Part shown: in pieces, positions 27,404 through 34,237 of the stretch
Layout of the letters: every line of letters begins with the position of its first letter
Numbering within the stretch: the stretch's first letter is position 1
DNA from: Streptacidiphilus jeojiense
GTDB taxonomy: Bacteria > Actinomycetota > Actinomycetes > Streptomycetales > Streptomycetaceae
Direction: 5' to 3'
Assembly (NCBI RefSeq): GCF_000719095.1
Contig: NZ_JOEH01000048.1
Coordinates: 1 to 64,000 of the forward strand
Length of the DNA: 64,000 nucleotides
Program-made: the position numbers and the translations under genes
Notes under the pieces: generated by a model
Seen by the model: the letters and a program-made list of their open reading frames with translations, nothing else
Databases searched by the model: none
What the model was told of the DNA's origin: nothing

Positions 27404-28126
27404 TCAGCGGACCCATCCGCCTGGTAGGTCGTTACGGATGTCCTCGAGGTCCGCCACCGTGTGACCACGGGCGTGGAGCCAGCTGTGATCCTGCGTGCCG
27501 TCGTGTCGGAGAAGTCGGCCTGGTGCGGCGTACCAGCGCAGTGGAGAGTCATCCGCGCTGGCCCACATGGGATGGTCCGGGAGGTCGACTCGCGTGTATC
27601 GCTGCTGGAGGGTCGGCAGGAGCGCGTCGGGGAGTTCGCAGGCGTCGTAGAGCGCATCGGGGCCGTCACCGGCGAACATCGACTCACTGAGCACGAGCTC
27701 GACCCATGCCGTCGACATTCGGTCCAGGAAGGGCATCCAGCCGTCGTGTGTCTGGACGACGACGGGTGGGTCGTCCAGATCGATCTGATCGAGTGGGATG
27801 CCCCAGAAGGCGCAGCCCTGGTTCTCGCGGCGGAAGATCAGGTTGCCGTCCAGTACGAACAGGCCGGTGGCTGGCACCAGAGGGTCTTGAACGCAGGTCA
27901 GTGCGAGGCTGCGGCCCAGCAGGGCGTAGCCCTCCCGGACCGCCACGGGCAGACGAACACCGAGTTCGTCCTCTGCCGTGGACAGTTCCGCCTCGCTGAC
28001 ACCGTCCGCGTCCTGAACGCCCCGACCGGTCCACGCCGCGGTAAACGCGCGGATGAACTCCCAGGCGTGATGACGATCGCGGAGACCGCCCTGCAGCGCT
28101 GCGCCTACGTCAAGAGCGTCGGACAT
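27404..28126 (-). CDS. SMI1/KNR4 (SUKH)-like protein
   Basis: 240 residues from the ATG at 28126. The SUKH-type core is seen at residues about 40-160: AELSTAEDELGVRLPVAVREGYALLG, FVLDGNLIFRRENQGCAFWGIP, and DDPPVVVQTHDGWMPFLDRM. In bacteria such proteins are often immunity proteins of polymorphic toxin systems, but single housekeeping-like copies are also common in Streptomyces. No toxin gene is adjacent. The reading frame stays open 128 codons further upstream and encodes two membrane segments, so a longer membrane-anchored form is possible. Confidence 0.7.
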   Translation of the reverse strand: MSDALDVGAALQGGLRDRHHAWEFIRAFTAAWTGRGVQDADGVSEAELSTAEDELGVRLPVAVREGYALLGRSLALTCVQDPLVPATGLFVLDGNLIFRRENQGCAFWGIPLDQIDLDDPPVVVQTHDGWMPFLDRMSTAWVELVLSESMFAGDGPDALYDACELPDALLPTLQQRYTRVDLPDHPMWASADDSPLRWYAAPGRLLRHDGTQDHSWLHARGHTVADLEDIRNDLPGGWVR

Positions 28127-28510
28127 GCCGTGACGATATCTCTTGTTGCACAAGCAGCCGATCGCTCCAATAATCTGCGAGGGAACGGCCGGACGATTGT
28201 CATTGTCATGCGACCTTGGCCGCCCTGGGCACGTACCCGGGACGGCCGACGCTCTGCTCTCCCAGAAAGGGGAAAGCGAGTGATGAACGATCAGGCCGGT
28301 AAACATCAAAACGAGCCCGGCGAGAACCCATCGCCGCTCGCGTGGCGTCCATGGCGGGTTGGCACTGTCAATCGTGCGCCCAGAGCGAATGATGCACGCC
28401 AATCCAGCGCCGAAGATCGCGCTACCTATAACGAAATTCAACGTCGCTCTGCTTCCAAGGCGTGACGTTCGGACCTCGCGAGCGTAGCCGTTCAGGTCCG
28501 TAGGAATCAT
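28127..28510 (-). other. Open in-frame extension of the SUKH-like gene with two membrane helices
   Basis: 128 codons in frame with the SUKH-like gene and no stop between them, beginning with an ATG at 28510 (MIPTDLNGYAREV). Two hydrophobic segments are present (LNFVIGSAIFGAGLACII and WVLAGLVLMFTGLIVHH). GC content is lower than in neighbouring genes. It is either the N-terminus of a membrane-anchored SUKH-like protein or a separate small membrane gene whose stop has been lost. Confidence 0.35.
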
Positions 28511-28628
28511 GGCGGCCCCCGCCTCGAGAAACCACCGCCACCCATCACCGTCTGCCGTCGCCCCAAGCAGAGCCGACCAGCCGGCCGCCCCTCGGGTCGT
28601 TGACCAGGACGCTGAGCCGATCGGGGGT

Positions 28629-29345
28629 TCACGAAGCCGCAGGTTCGACGCCGTCGCGGATCATCTCGACGACGCAGTCCGTATCGGCCAAGTCCACCAC
28701 TACGGCATCCGCGCCGACGTCCAGGAGCTCGGCCGCGCTGGTCCTGCCCGTTGCCACCCCAAGGGCGACGGCGCCTGCCAAATGAGCAGCCTCGATGTCT
28801 GACGGCGTGTCGCCGATGACGAGGGACTCCTGAATGCCGTAGGCCAGCCCATCGGCGGAGGTGGCCCGCGCATATGCGGTGCGGACGAGGTCCGCGCGGA
28901 CATCGGAGTCCTCCGCGTAACCGCCGAGGTCGAAGTCGATGTGCCGGTCCAAGCCGAAGACCTGGAGTTTGATCTCGGCAACGCGGCGAACGTTGCCGGT
29001 CACCACAGTCTGCCGTACCCCTTCGAGCCTGGCCGTGGCAGCGAGGATGTTCGTCGCACCGGGCAAGGCCTGGCCTCGCTCGCGTAGTTCGCCGGCGCGC
29101 CGTAGGTAGCCCTGAGCAAGGGCGTCGGCGTAGTCGTCGAACCGGTAGTCGTCGGGGTCCAGGCCGTGCAGGCGGCACGACTCGGCGAGAATCGCTCGCT
29201 CGGTACGCCCGGACACGTTCGGGTGGTACTCCTGACGGCGGCCGGTGACCGCGAGGAAGGCCTGCTGGGAGATTGAACTCCCTACGCCACCGGAGGCGAT
29301 CAGGGTGTGGTCCACATCCCACAGCACCAGCCGGTACCCCGCCAT
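28629..29345 (-). CDS. HAD-superfamily phosphatase (phosphoglycolate-phosphatase-like)
   Basis: 238 residues. Motif I DVDHTL (residues 10-15, nucleophile Asp10), a helical cap (residues about 20-95), motif II TGN (VVTGNVRRVAE), and motif IV GDTPSDIEAA with the preceding lysine region are in order. It is the phosphoglycolate phosphatase/beta-phosphoglucomutase subtype by cap position, but the first motif is DxDHT instead of DxDGT. Substrate unknown. It is divergent from the XRE regulator gene, and may be controlled by it. Confidence 0.88.
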   Translation of the reverse strand: MAGYRLVLWDVDHTLIASGGVGSSISQQAFLAVTGRRQEYHPNVSGRTERAILAESCRLHGLDPDDYRFDDYADALAQGYLRRAGELRERGQALPGATNILAATARLEGVRQTVVTGNVRRVAEIKLQVFGLDRHIDFDLGGYAEDSDVRADLVRTAYARATSADGLAYGIQESLVIGDTPSDIEAAHLAGAVALGVATGRTSAAELLDVGADAVVVDLADTDCVVEMIRDGVEPAAS

Positions 29346-29468
29346 AGCCCGCTCCGTCCCATCGGCCAGAACCCAACCCTGTCACACGAGTGGTCGGAGA
29401 GGGGACGCTGCGTCATTGACCGCCCTAGGCTGGCAAACAAGGCTACAAGGGCGAGAGCGGAGGCGGCC

Positions 29469-30659
29469 GTGAATCTACCCATCGGCGCCCGGGTGCGCCA
29501 CTTCCGCGGCACCCGCCAGCAGGACGTCATCGCCGGGCTGGCCGGAATCTCCGTGGACTACTACTCGCAAATCGAGCGCGGACTGCGGATCCCCACAATC
29601 GCAGTCCTTCACCGGATCGCCCAGGAACTCGGAGTGCCCGTCGCCGCTCTGCTGTCCGAAGGCACCACCGTGACCGTCACAGCCGAGGACACGGCCGCCC
29701 CGTCCATCGCGCGGGCCCTGATGGGCTTCGGGCCTCCGCGGTCCACGGATCCCGCGGGGCCGGAAGTACTGCGCGAGCGCGTCGAGGCCGCGTGGCGATC
29801 CTGGCAGTCCTCGCCGACCCGCTTCACGGACGCCGCTGACGTATTGCCGGACCTCATCACCGACACTGAGCATGCCGTCCGAGCACACCGCACCGGTGAC
29901 AGCGAGCGGCGGCGCGAAACACTGCGGGTCTCCGCGGACCTGTACTTCCTGCTGCGCTCCTACCTGCGGCGAGCCGGGCGCACGGACCTGTCGATGATGG
30001 CTGCCGACCGGGCCGTACGCGCAGCTGAGGACGCTGACGACCCGCTGAGGATCGCTGCCGCACAGTGGAATCTCGGGCACGCCCTCCTCGCCGCCGGCGA
30101 CCCCGACGCCGCCGAACAAGTCGCACGGAAGGGCAGCGAACAACTGAAGCACCGTGCGCAGGGAGGCGATGCGGACTGCGCGGCGATGGCCGGCGCGCTC
30201 CAGCTGGTGACGGTGATGGCCTCGGCCCGCCGCAAGGACTGGTGGGCTGCCCGGGACCGACTGCGGAGCGCGGCGGCCCCGGCAGCTAAGCAGGCCGGAG
30301 AGGGCAATGTCATGTGGACCGTGTTCGGTCCGACTAATGTCGCGCTCCATGCGATGAGCATCGAAATGGAGGCAGGCGAGGCCAGCGAGGCTCTGCACGA
30401 CGCCGACCAGATCGACACCAGCCGGCTGCCGTCGCTGGAGCGAAGGTTCACGTTCCTGCTGGAGGTTGCGCGCTGCCACGACCTGCGGCGCGAGGATCCG
30501 GCAGTGCTGCTGCACCTGCTACAGGCGGAGCAGTTGGCCCCTGAGGACCTGTCTCGGGCTGAGCTGGCACGAACCATGGTCGTCGGGCTGATGCGTCGGG
30601 CGCGGGCGATGCAGGCCCGCCAGGCGGAGCAACTGGCCGGACGCATGGACATGCTCTGA
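29469..30659 (+). CDS. XRE-family helix-turn-helix regulator with TPR-like C-terminal domain
   Basis: 396 residues from GTG 29469, with GGAGG 5 nt upstream. The HTH occupies residues about 5-60 (RQQDVIAGLAGISVDYYSQIERGLRIPTIAVLHRIAQELGV). The remaining 330 residues are helical, TPR-like repeats (AAQWNLGHALLAAGDPDAAEQV). This architecture is common in Streptomyces regulators that bind a peptide or small protein. Here two very small Cys-rich proteins follow directly on the same strand, a frequent companion pattern, and the tRNA array begins 580 bp downstream. Confidence 0.88.
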   Translation: MNLPIGARVRHFRGTRQQDVIAGLAGISVDYYSQIERGLRIPTIAVLHRIAQELGVPVAALLSEGTTVTVTAEDTAAPSIARALMGFGPPRSTDPAGPEVLRERVEAAWRSWQSSPTRFTDAADVLPDLITDTEHAVRAHRTGDSERRRETLRVSADLYFLLRSYLRRAGRTDLSMMAADRAVRAAEDADDPLRIAAAQWNLGHALLAAGDPDAAEQVARKGSEQLKHRAQGGDADCAAMAGALQLVTVMASARRKDWWAARDRLRSAAAPAAKQAGEGNVMWTVFGPTNVALHAMSIEMEAGEASEALHDADQIDTSRLPSLERRFTFLLEVARCHDLRREDPAVLLHLLQAEQLAPEDLSRAELARTMVVGLMRRARAMQARQAEQLAGRMDML

Positions 30660-30752
30660 CCCGTGCTGTGGGCACGGCCGTGCTGAGAGCACGAACCGCC
30701 CTCGCGGATCATCCCTAACGTCGCTTTCAGGACAGCGACGAAAGGCATCCGA

Positions 30753-30974
30753 GTGATTACGGACGCTCCCTCGAAGCAGCAGGCGGCAAGGCGCACTCGC
30801 GCCGCCGCCCAGCCCGATCCGGTCCGCTGCGACATGTGCACCGAACCGCCGAGCTCAACCGGCCCGGTCCTGCCGATCGGCCCGGATGGCAAGAACGTCG
30901 ACATGGGCCACCTCGGTGAGGAATACGGCTACACCAACTGCTTCCGACTTGCCCAACAGGCCGTGCGGGCATGA
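30753..30974 (+). CDS. Small Cys-containing protein downstream of the XRE regulator
   Basis: 73 residues, GTG start with AAAGG 7 nt upstream. Not recognised by family. It has a CDMC pair (residues 27-30) and one more cysteine near residue 64 (YTNCFRLAQQAVRA), so a small zinc-binding fold is possible. Its stop overlaps the start of the next small gene (ATGA). A role with the upstream regulator is inferred from position only. Confidence 0.6.
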   Translation: MITDAPSKQQAARRTRAAAQPDPVRCDMCTEPPSSTGPVLPIGPDGKNVDMGHLGEEYGYTNCFRLAQQAVRA

Positions 30975-31168
30975 GCGAGAAGACGGAGCCGGCCGCTGGC
31001 CGGGCGGCGGGCGTGTGCACCTGGTGCGACGAGTGGGTGTGCGACGGCGTCATCGTCGGGGAGATCGAGCGCGATGCCGGCCCCGGCTACACCCTCGTGC
31101 GACACCAGGAGCATGTCGGTCTGCGCAAGCCGGTGGCTGTGGACCGGCCGCGGACGTGGTCGGGGTGA
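30971..31168 (+). CDS. Second small Cys-rich protein
   Basis: 65 residues, ATG overlapping the previous stop by 4 nt. A cysteine cluster CTWCDEWVCDG (residues 16-26) looks like half of a zinc ribbon, and the C-terminal part holds LVRHQEHVGLRKPV. Not recognised. Translational coupling makes it likely that it is real and works with its neighbour. Confidence 0.6.
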   Translation: MSEKTEPAAGRAAGVCTWCDEWVCDGVIVGEIERDAGPGYTLVRHQEHVGLRKPVAVDRPRTWSG

Positions 31169-31204
31169 CGGTATGTCGGGGCGCACGCCGGTGCGCAAAA
31201 ACCA

Positions 31205-31234
31205 TTAGCTCCTGAATTACTTGCTTCCTACGAT
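31205..31234 (+). promoter_or_regulatory. Possible promoter of the tRNA array
   Basis: TTAGCT and TACGAT separated by 18 bp, in an AT-rich patch, with the -10 box ending 6 nt before the first tRNA. That spacing would start the transcript at the tRNA 5' end. Confidence 0.42.
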
Positions 31235-31240
31235 TGGTGC

Positions 31241-31317
31241 TGCGGGTTGGCGCAGCGGGTCAGCGCGAAGGCCTCATAAGCCTTAGGTCACGGGTTCGAA
31301 TCCCGTACCCGCCACCA
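31241..31317 (+). tRNA. tRNA with CAT anticodon (Met or initiator-like)
   Basis: Cloverleaf: acceptor TGCGGGT/ACCCGCC with an unpaired first position (T1, C72), D-stem GCGC/GCGC, anticodon stem AAGGC/GCCTT with loop CTCATAA (anticodon CAT), T-stem ACGGG/CCCGT with loop TTCGAAT, discriminator A and encoded CCA. The unpaired 1:72 position is a feature of initiator tRNA, but the three G-C pairs of the initiator anticodon stem are absent. CAT tRNAs may also be elongator Met or Ile2. Confidence 0.85.
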
Positions 31318-31325
31318 AGCGTTGA

Positions 31326-31396
31326 GTGCTGGGACACGAGCGGGGCTGTAACCCCTGCGCCTTCGGGCTTGCGAGGTTCGATTCCTCGGCAGCGCA
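31326..31396 (+). tRNA. tRNA-Tyr-like gene (GTA) lacking a D-arm
   Basis: Acceptor GTGCTGG/GCAGCGC (one G-U pair, one G-G mismatch), anticodon stem CGGGG/CCCTG with loop CTGTAAC (anticodon GTA), a class II long variable arm (CGCC/GGGC), T-arm CGAGG-TTCGATT-CCTCG and discriminator A. All fit tRNA-Tyr, but only 8 nt (GACACGAG) lie between acceptor and anticodon stems, too few for a D-arm. It is either a decayed gene or an unusual D-armless tRNA. Confidence 0.65.
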
Positions 31397-31414
31397 CGGC
31401 AATTGCATCAACAA

Positions 31415-31487
31415 GGCGTCGTACCCCAACGGCAGAGGGAGCCGGTTCAGGACCGGTCCAGTGTGCGTTCGAATCGCACCGACGCTA
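31415..31487 (+). tRNA. Class I tRNA with CAG anticodon (Leu codon CUG)
   Basis: Acceptor GGCGTCG/CGACGCT (G-U at the first pair), D-arm with CCC/GGG, anticodon stem GCCGG/CCGGT with loop TTCAGGA (anticodon CAG), 5-nt variable loop, T-arm GTGCG-TTCGAAT-CGCAC, discriminator A. Bacterial tRNA-Leu normally has a long variable arm; this one does not, so what it is charged with is uncertain. Confidence 0.75.
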
Positions 31488-31500
31488 CGCAAAGCAACAA

Positions 31501-31574
31501 GGCGCTGTGCCCCAACTGGCAGAGGGGGCGGTCTGAGGGACCGTCGGTTGCAGGTTCGACTCCTGTCAGCGCTA
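31501..31574 (+). tRNA. Class I tRNA with GAG anticodon (Leu codons CUC/CUU)
   Basis: Acceptor GGCGCTG/CAGCGCT (G-U first pair), D-arm CCCC/GGGG, anticodon stem GCGGT/ACCGT with loop CTGAGGG (anticodon GAG), short variable loop, T-arm GCAGG-TTCGACT-CCTGT, discriminator A. It has the same non-canonical short variable loop and G1-U72 as the preceding tRNA, so the two look related. Confidence 0.75.
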
Positions 31575-31575
31575 C

Positions 31576-31660
<85 letters not shown>

Positions 31661-31664
31661 CGTT

Positions 31665-31747
31665 GGAAGGTCCGGCATCGGCGTGCCAAGCGCTCCAGAA
31701 AAGCGTGGCGGGTGATACCGCTGCGGGTTCAACTCCCGCACCTTCCG
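31665..31747 (+). tRNA. Class II tRNA with AGA anticodon (Ser-type), C33
   Basis: Acceptor GGAAGGT/ACCTTCC fully paired, D-stem GGCA/TGCC with a short 6-nt loop, anticodon stem GCGCT/AGCGT with loop CCAGAAA, long variable arm GGCGG/CCGCT, T-arm GCGGG-TTCAACT-CCCGC, discriminator G. Read normally the anticodon is AGA (Ser). Position 33, almost always U, is C, and A34 is rare in bacteria. Not encoded CCA. Confidence 0.72.
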
Positions 31748-31752
31748 CTCGA

Positions 31753-31825
31753 TCCCCGTTGGTGCAATCGGCAGTCACATCGCTCTCTGGAAGCGAAGAT
31801 CGAGGTTCGAATCCTCGGCGGGGAG
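31753..31825 (+). tRNA. tRNA-Gln (CTG)
   Basis: Acceptor TCCCCGT/GCGGGGA, D-arm GTG/CAC with CAATCGGCAGT, anticodon stem TCGCT/AGCGA with loop CTCTGGA (CTG), T-arm CGAGG-TTCGAAT-CCTCG and discriminator G, as expected for glutamine tRNA. Confidence 0.9.
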
Positions 31826-31831
31826 CGTGAA

Positions 31832-32083
31832 TCACTGGGGATGCGCGGCCTTTCGGGCCCGGGCGTCCTCACGGATCAGGCCCAGCAGGTATTCGCAGGC
31901 AGGTGACTCGGCGCGAAAGCGGCGGAGCCAGGAGCAACTGCCGCGGCCCCAGTGGTAGGCGATCCAGTCGGCGCCGTCGCGGTCCAGGCAGTAGGCGTTG
32001 TCGGGCAGTCCGCCGTCCAGGCAGTAGGCGTTGCTCCGGAAGCCCTCGGCCTCCAACTGCGCTCGAAGCTCTTCGCGGTCCAC
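31832..32083 (-). CDS. Small hypothetical protein ending 6 bp from the tRNA array
   Basis: 83 residues from the GTG at 32083, chosen because GGGAGG lies 5 nt upstream; an in-frame GTG at 32113 lacks this. Not assigned to a named family. It has the pattern N-A-Y-C-L-D-G-G followed by an aromatic strand (WIAYHWGRG) and an acidic ACEYLLGLI helix, a layout I associate with small actinobacterial proteins of unknown role. A 19-bp direct repeat inside the gene (31982-32000 and 32015-32033) encodes NAYCLD twice, 11 codons apart. Confidence 0.6.
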   Translation of the reverse strand: MDREELRAQLEAEGFRSNAYCLDGGLPDNAYCLDRDGADWIAYHWGRGSCSWLRRFRAESPACEYLLGLIREDARARKAAHPQ

Positions 32084-32138
32084 TGCGGCCTCCCGCTCCT
32101 GGGTGAAGGTCACTCGGCCGGACGGGCGACGGTCCGGG

Positions 32139-32390
32139 TCAGCTGCGCGCCGGACCGGAGTTCTCGTCCACGGTCTTCGCGCTGTCGCCGACGAACCGCA
32201 CCTGGTCCAGCCGGACCCCGTACTCGTCGGCGACGGCGATGACGTCGTGCCTGGTCCGGACCACGACCTCGGCGCTCAGGGGGTGCTTCCGGGGGTCGTA
32301 GACCTGCATCACGACATGCTTCGGATCGGCCTCACCTTCGACCTCATCCTTGATCCACACCTTCGCGGTACGACCGCTCACGTCGTCCAT
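32139..32390 (-). CDS. Small hypothetical protein
   Basis: 83 residues from the ATG at 32390. Not recognised. Sequence alternates short strands and a helix (VWIKDEVEGEADPKHVVMQVYD, then VVVRTRHDVIAVADEYGVRL) without membrane segment or Cys. Codon use is like its neighbours, which supports coding, but the ribosome binding site is weak. It lies between the small protein next to the tRNA array and a SoxR-like regulator on the same strand. Confidence 0.5.
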   Translation of the reverse strand: MDDVSGRTAKVWIKDEVEGEADPKHVVMQVYDPRKHPLSAEVVVRTRHDVIAVADEYGVRLDQVRFVGDSAKTVDENSGPARS

Positions 32391-32485
32391 GCCCCGATCA
32401 TCCGACGGCGCGGGGCTCCTCGCGACCCAGCGGACCGTCACCATCTGGACACTGGAGGCCACGCAGTGTAATCAGCCGGTAGTCC

Positions 32486-32881
32486 TCAAACATCCTGGTC
32501 GGCGCCCGGGGCGAGCAGCCGACAGCTCTCGAAGTTCATGCAGCCGCAGAGCAGACACTCGGCGACGGCATCCCGCAGCACTCGCAGCTGCTCGATGGAC
32601 CGGTCCAGCTCGGGGAGCTTGCGTTCGGCGAGGGTCCGCCACTGCCCAGTGGCACCGTGGTCGCCGTCGGCGCTCAGCAACTGGCGGATCTCGGCGAGCG
32701 TGAACCCGGCTCGCTGGGCCATCCTGATCAACGCGATCCGCCGAACGGTGCTGACCGGATAGACCCGCCGCCCCGCGACCCTCGCCGCCTGAGGCAGCAG
32801 GCCGACGCTCTCGTAGTACCGCAGTGCGGAAGCCCGCATCCCGACCTGCCGCGCGAGGTCCCCGATGGCCAGTTCCCGCAC
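32486..32881 (-). CDS. MerR-family regulator with SoxR-type cysteine motif
   Basis: 131 residues from GTG 32881. The MerR helix-turn-helix is at the N-terminus (LAIGDLARQVGMRASALRYYESVGLLP), followed by the long dimer helix. The C-terminal CLLCGCMNFESC places cysteines at 109, 112, 114 and 120, spaced CX2CXCX5C exactly as in SoxR, so a [2Fe-2S] redox sensor is predicted. It is divergent from an MFS transporter with a dyad lying in the promoter spacer, the standard MerR arrangement. In Streptomyces, SoxR responds to redox-active metabolites; here the target may be drug export. Confidence 0.85.
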   Translation of the reverse strand: MRELAIGDLARQVGMRASALRYYESVGLLPQAARVAGRRVYPVSTVRRIALIRMAQRAGFTLAEIRQLLSADGDHGATGQWRTLAERKLPELDRSIEQLRVLRDAVAECLLCGCMNFESCRLLAPGADQDV

Positions 32882-32904
32882 TGATCCGTCCCCCTCGACG
32901 TCAC

Positions 32905-32925
32905 TTGACTTCAAGCGTGCTTGAA
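32905..32925 (+). promoter_or_regulatory. -35 box and MerR/SoxR-type dyad before the MFS gene
   Basis: TTGACT (32905-32910) is followed by the inverted repeat TTCAAGC-GT-GCTTGAA (32910-32925). Such a dyad in a promoter spacer is the normal MerR-family operator. The -10 box is not clear. Confidence 0.62.
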
Positions 32926-32941
32926 CCCTGAGTCTGAACGG

Positions 32942-34237
32942 GTGGCCCTCCCGTCGACAACCCGCATGCTGCCGCGCTCCTACCGGCCGCTCTTCGCCCA
33001 TGTCGAGCTCCGACGGCTGCTGCCCGCACTGGCCGCCTCCGATCTGGGTGACGGGATGAGCGTGGTCGCCGTCGCCTGGCTGGCGGTCGTCATCGCGCCG
33101 CCGGGGCAGTCCGGCCTGGTCGTCGGTGCGGCGATCGCCGCCTACGCCCTGCCCGGGGCGCTCGGCGCGCTGGTCTTCGGCCGTTGGCTGCGCCGCCTCC
33201 CGGCCCGGCGCCTGCTGGCCGCGGACAGCGGGCTCCGTGCACTGCTGCTCGGCTCGGTGCCGCTGGCGTGGGCCGCGGGTGTGCTGAATCCGGTCCTCTA
33301 CATCGCCCTGCTGGCCGGTTCCTCGATGCTGCACGCCTGGGGAAGCGCGGGAAAGTACTCTCTGCTCGCCGAGATCCTGCCACCGGAGCAGCGTCTGGCC
33401 GCGAACGCGCTGATCAGTTCGAGCGCCACCGCGGCCGTCATCGTCGGGCCTGCACTCGCCGGACTACTGGCGACCGCAGTCGGCCCTGCCTGGATCATCG
33501 GCTTCGACGCCGTGAGCTTCGCCGTCCTCGCGCTCCAGACCGGCCGGCTCGGCAACCCGAACGGGCCCACACCGACGGCGGAGCCGCCCGACACCGGCCG
33601 ATCGAAGGCCGGCCTGCGAGTGTTGCGCGGCCAGCCGGAGCTCTTCGGAATCCTCGCCCTCACCTGGTTCTTCAACTTCCTCTACGGGCCGGTGGAGGTG
33701 GCACTCCCGCTGCATGTCACCCAGGATCTGCACTCCGGCGCGGACCTCCTCGGTCTGTACTGGACGCTCTTCGGAGTGGGGGCCGTTCTCGGCGCCCTGT
33801 CCGCGACCGCCCTGCGCAAGCTGCCGCTATGGCCGGTCACCCTCGCCATCGTCGCCGGTTGGGGCCTGACTCTGGTGCCCTTCGGCCTTGGTGCGTCCGT
33901 GAGCGTCTCACTCGTCTGTTTCGGGGTCGGCGGTGCGATCTACGGGCCGTTCACGGCGCTGACGTTCACCCTCTTCCAGGACCGCACCCCGGCGGCCCTG
34001 CTCACCACGGTCCTGGCCGCCCGCGGTGCGGCGCTGCTCACCGCCGCACCCGTCGGCACCGCCCTCGGGGGTCCGCTGACCGTGGCCCTGGGCCCCCGTC
34101 AGGTGCTGGCCGCCTCGGGCATTGCAACCGTCACCCTCGCCCTCGTCGCCGCCGCGTCACGGCTCCGGGCACGGCGGCGGAGCCGTCTGACGGATGTGCG
34201 TCAGCACCCGTCCCCGTCGGAGGCGGCGGCCAGGTGA
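32942..34237 (+). CDS. MFS transporter (drug-efflux type)
   Basis: 431 residues if begun at GTG 32942; TTG 32921 and ATG 32966 are alternatives, and none has a good ribosome binding site. About 12 membrane helices are expected (MSVVAVAWLAVVI, ILALTWFFNFLYGPVEVAL, LLTTVLAARGAALLTAAP and others), in the style of MFS exporters related to tetracycline/macrolide efflux. Control by the divergent SoxR-like regulator suggests export of redox-active compounds. The last 107 bp overlap the 3' end of another MFS gene on the opposite strand. Confidence 0.82.
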   Translation: MALPSTTRMLPRSYRPLFAHVELRRLLPALAASDLGDGMSVVAVAWLAVVIAPPGQSGLVVGAAIAAYALPGALGALVFGRWLRRLPARRLLAADSGLRALLLGSVPLAWAAGVLNPVLYIALLAGSSMLHAWGSAGKYSLLAEILPPEQRLAANALISSSATAAVIVGPALAGLLATAVGPAWIIGFDAVSFAVLALQTGRLGNPNGPTPTAEPPDTGRSKAGLRVLRGQPELFGILALTWFFNFLYGPVEVALPLHVTQDLHSGADLLGLYWTLFGVGAVLGALSATALRKLPLWPVTLAIVAGWGLTLVPFGLGASVSVSLVCFGVGGAIYGPFTALTFTLFQDRTPAALLTTVLAARGAALLTAAPVGTALGGPLTVALGPRQVLAASGIATVTLALVAAASRLRARRRSRLTDVRQHPSPSEAAAR

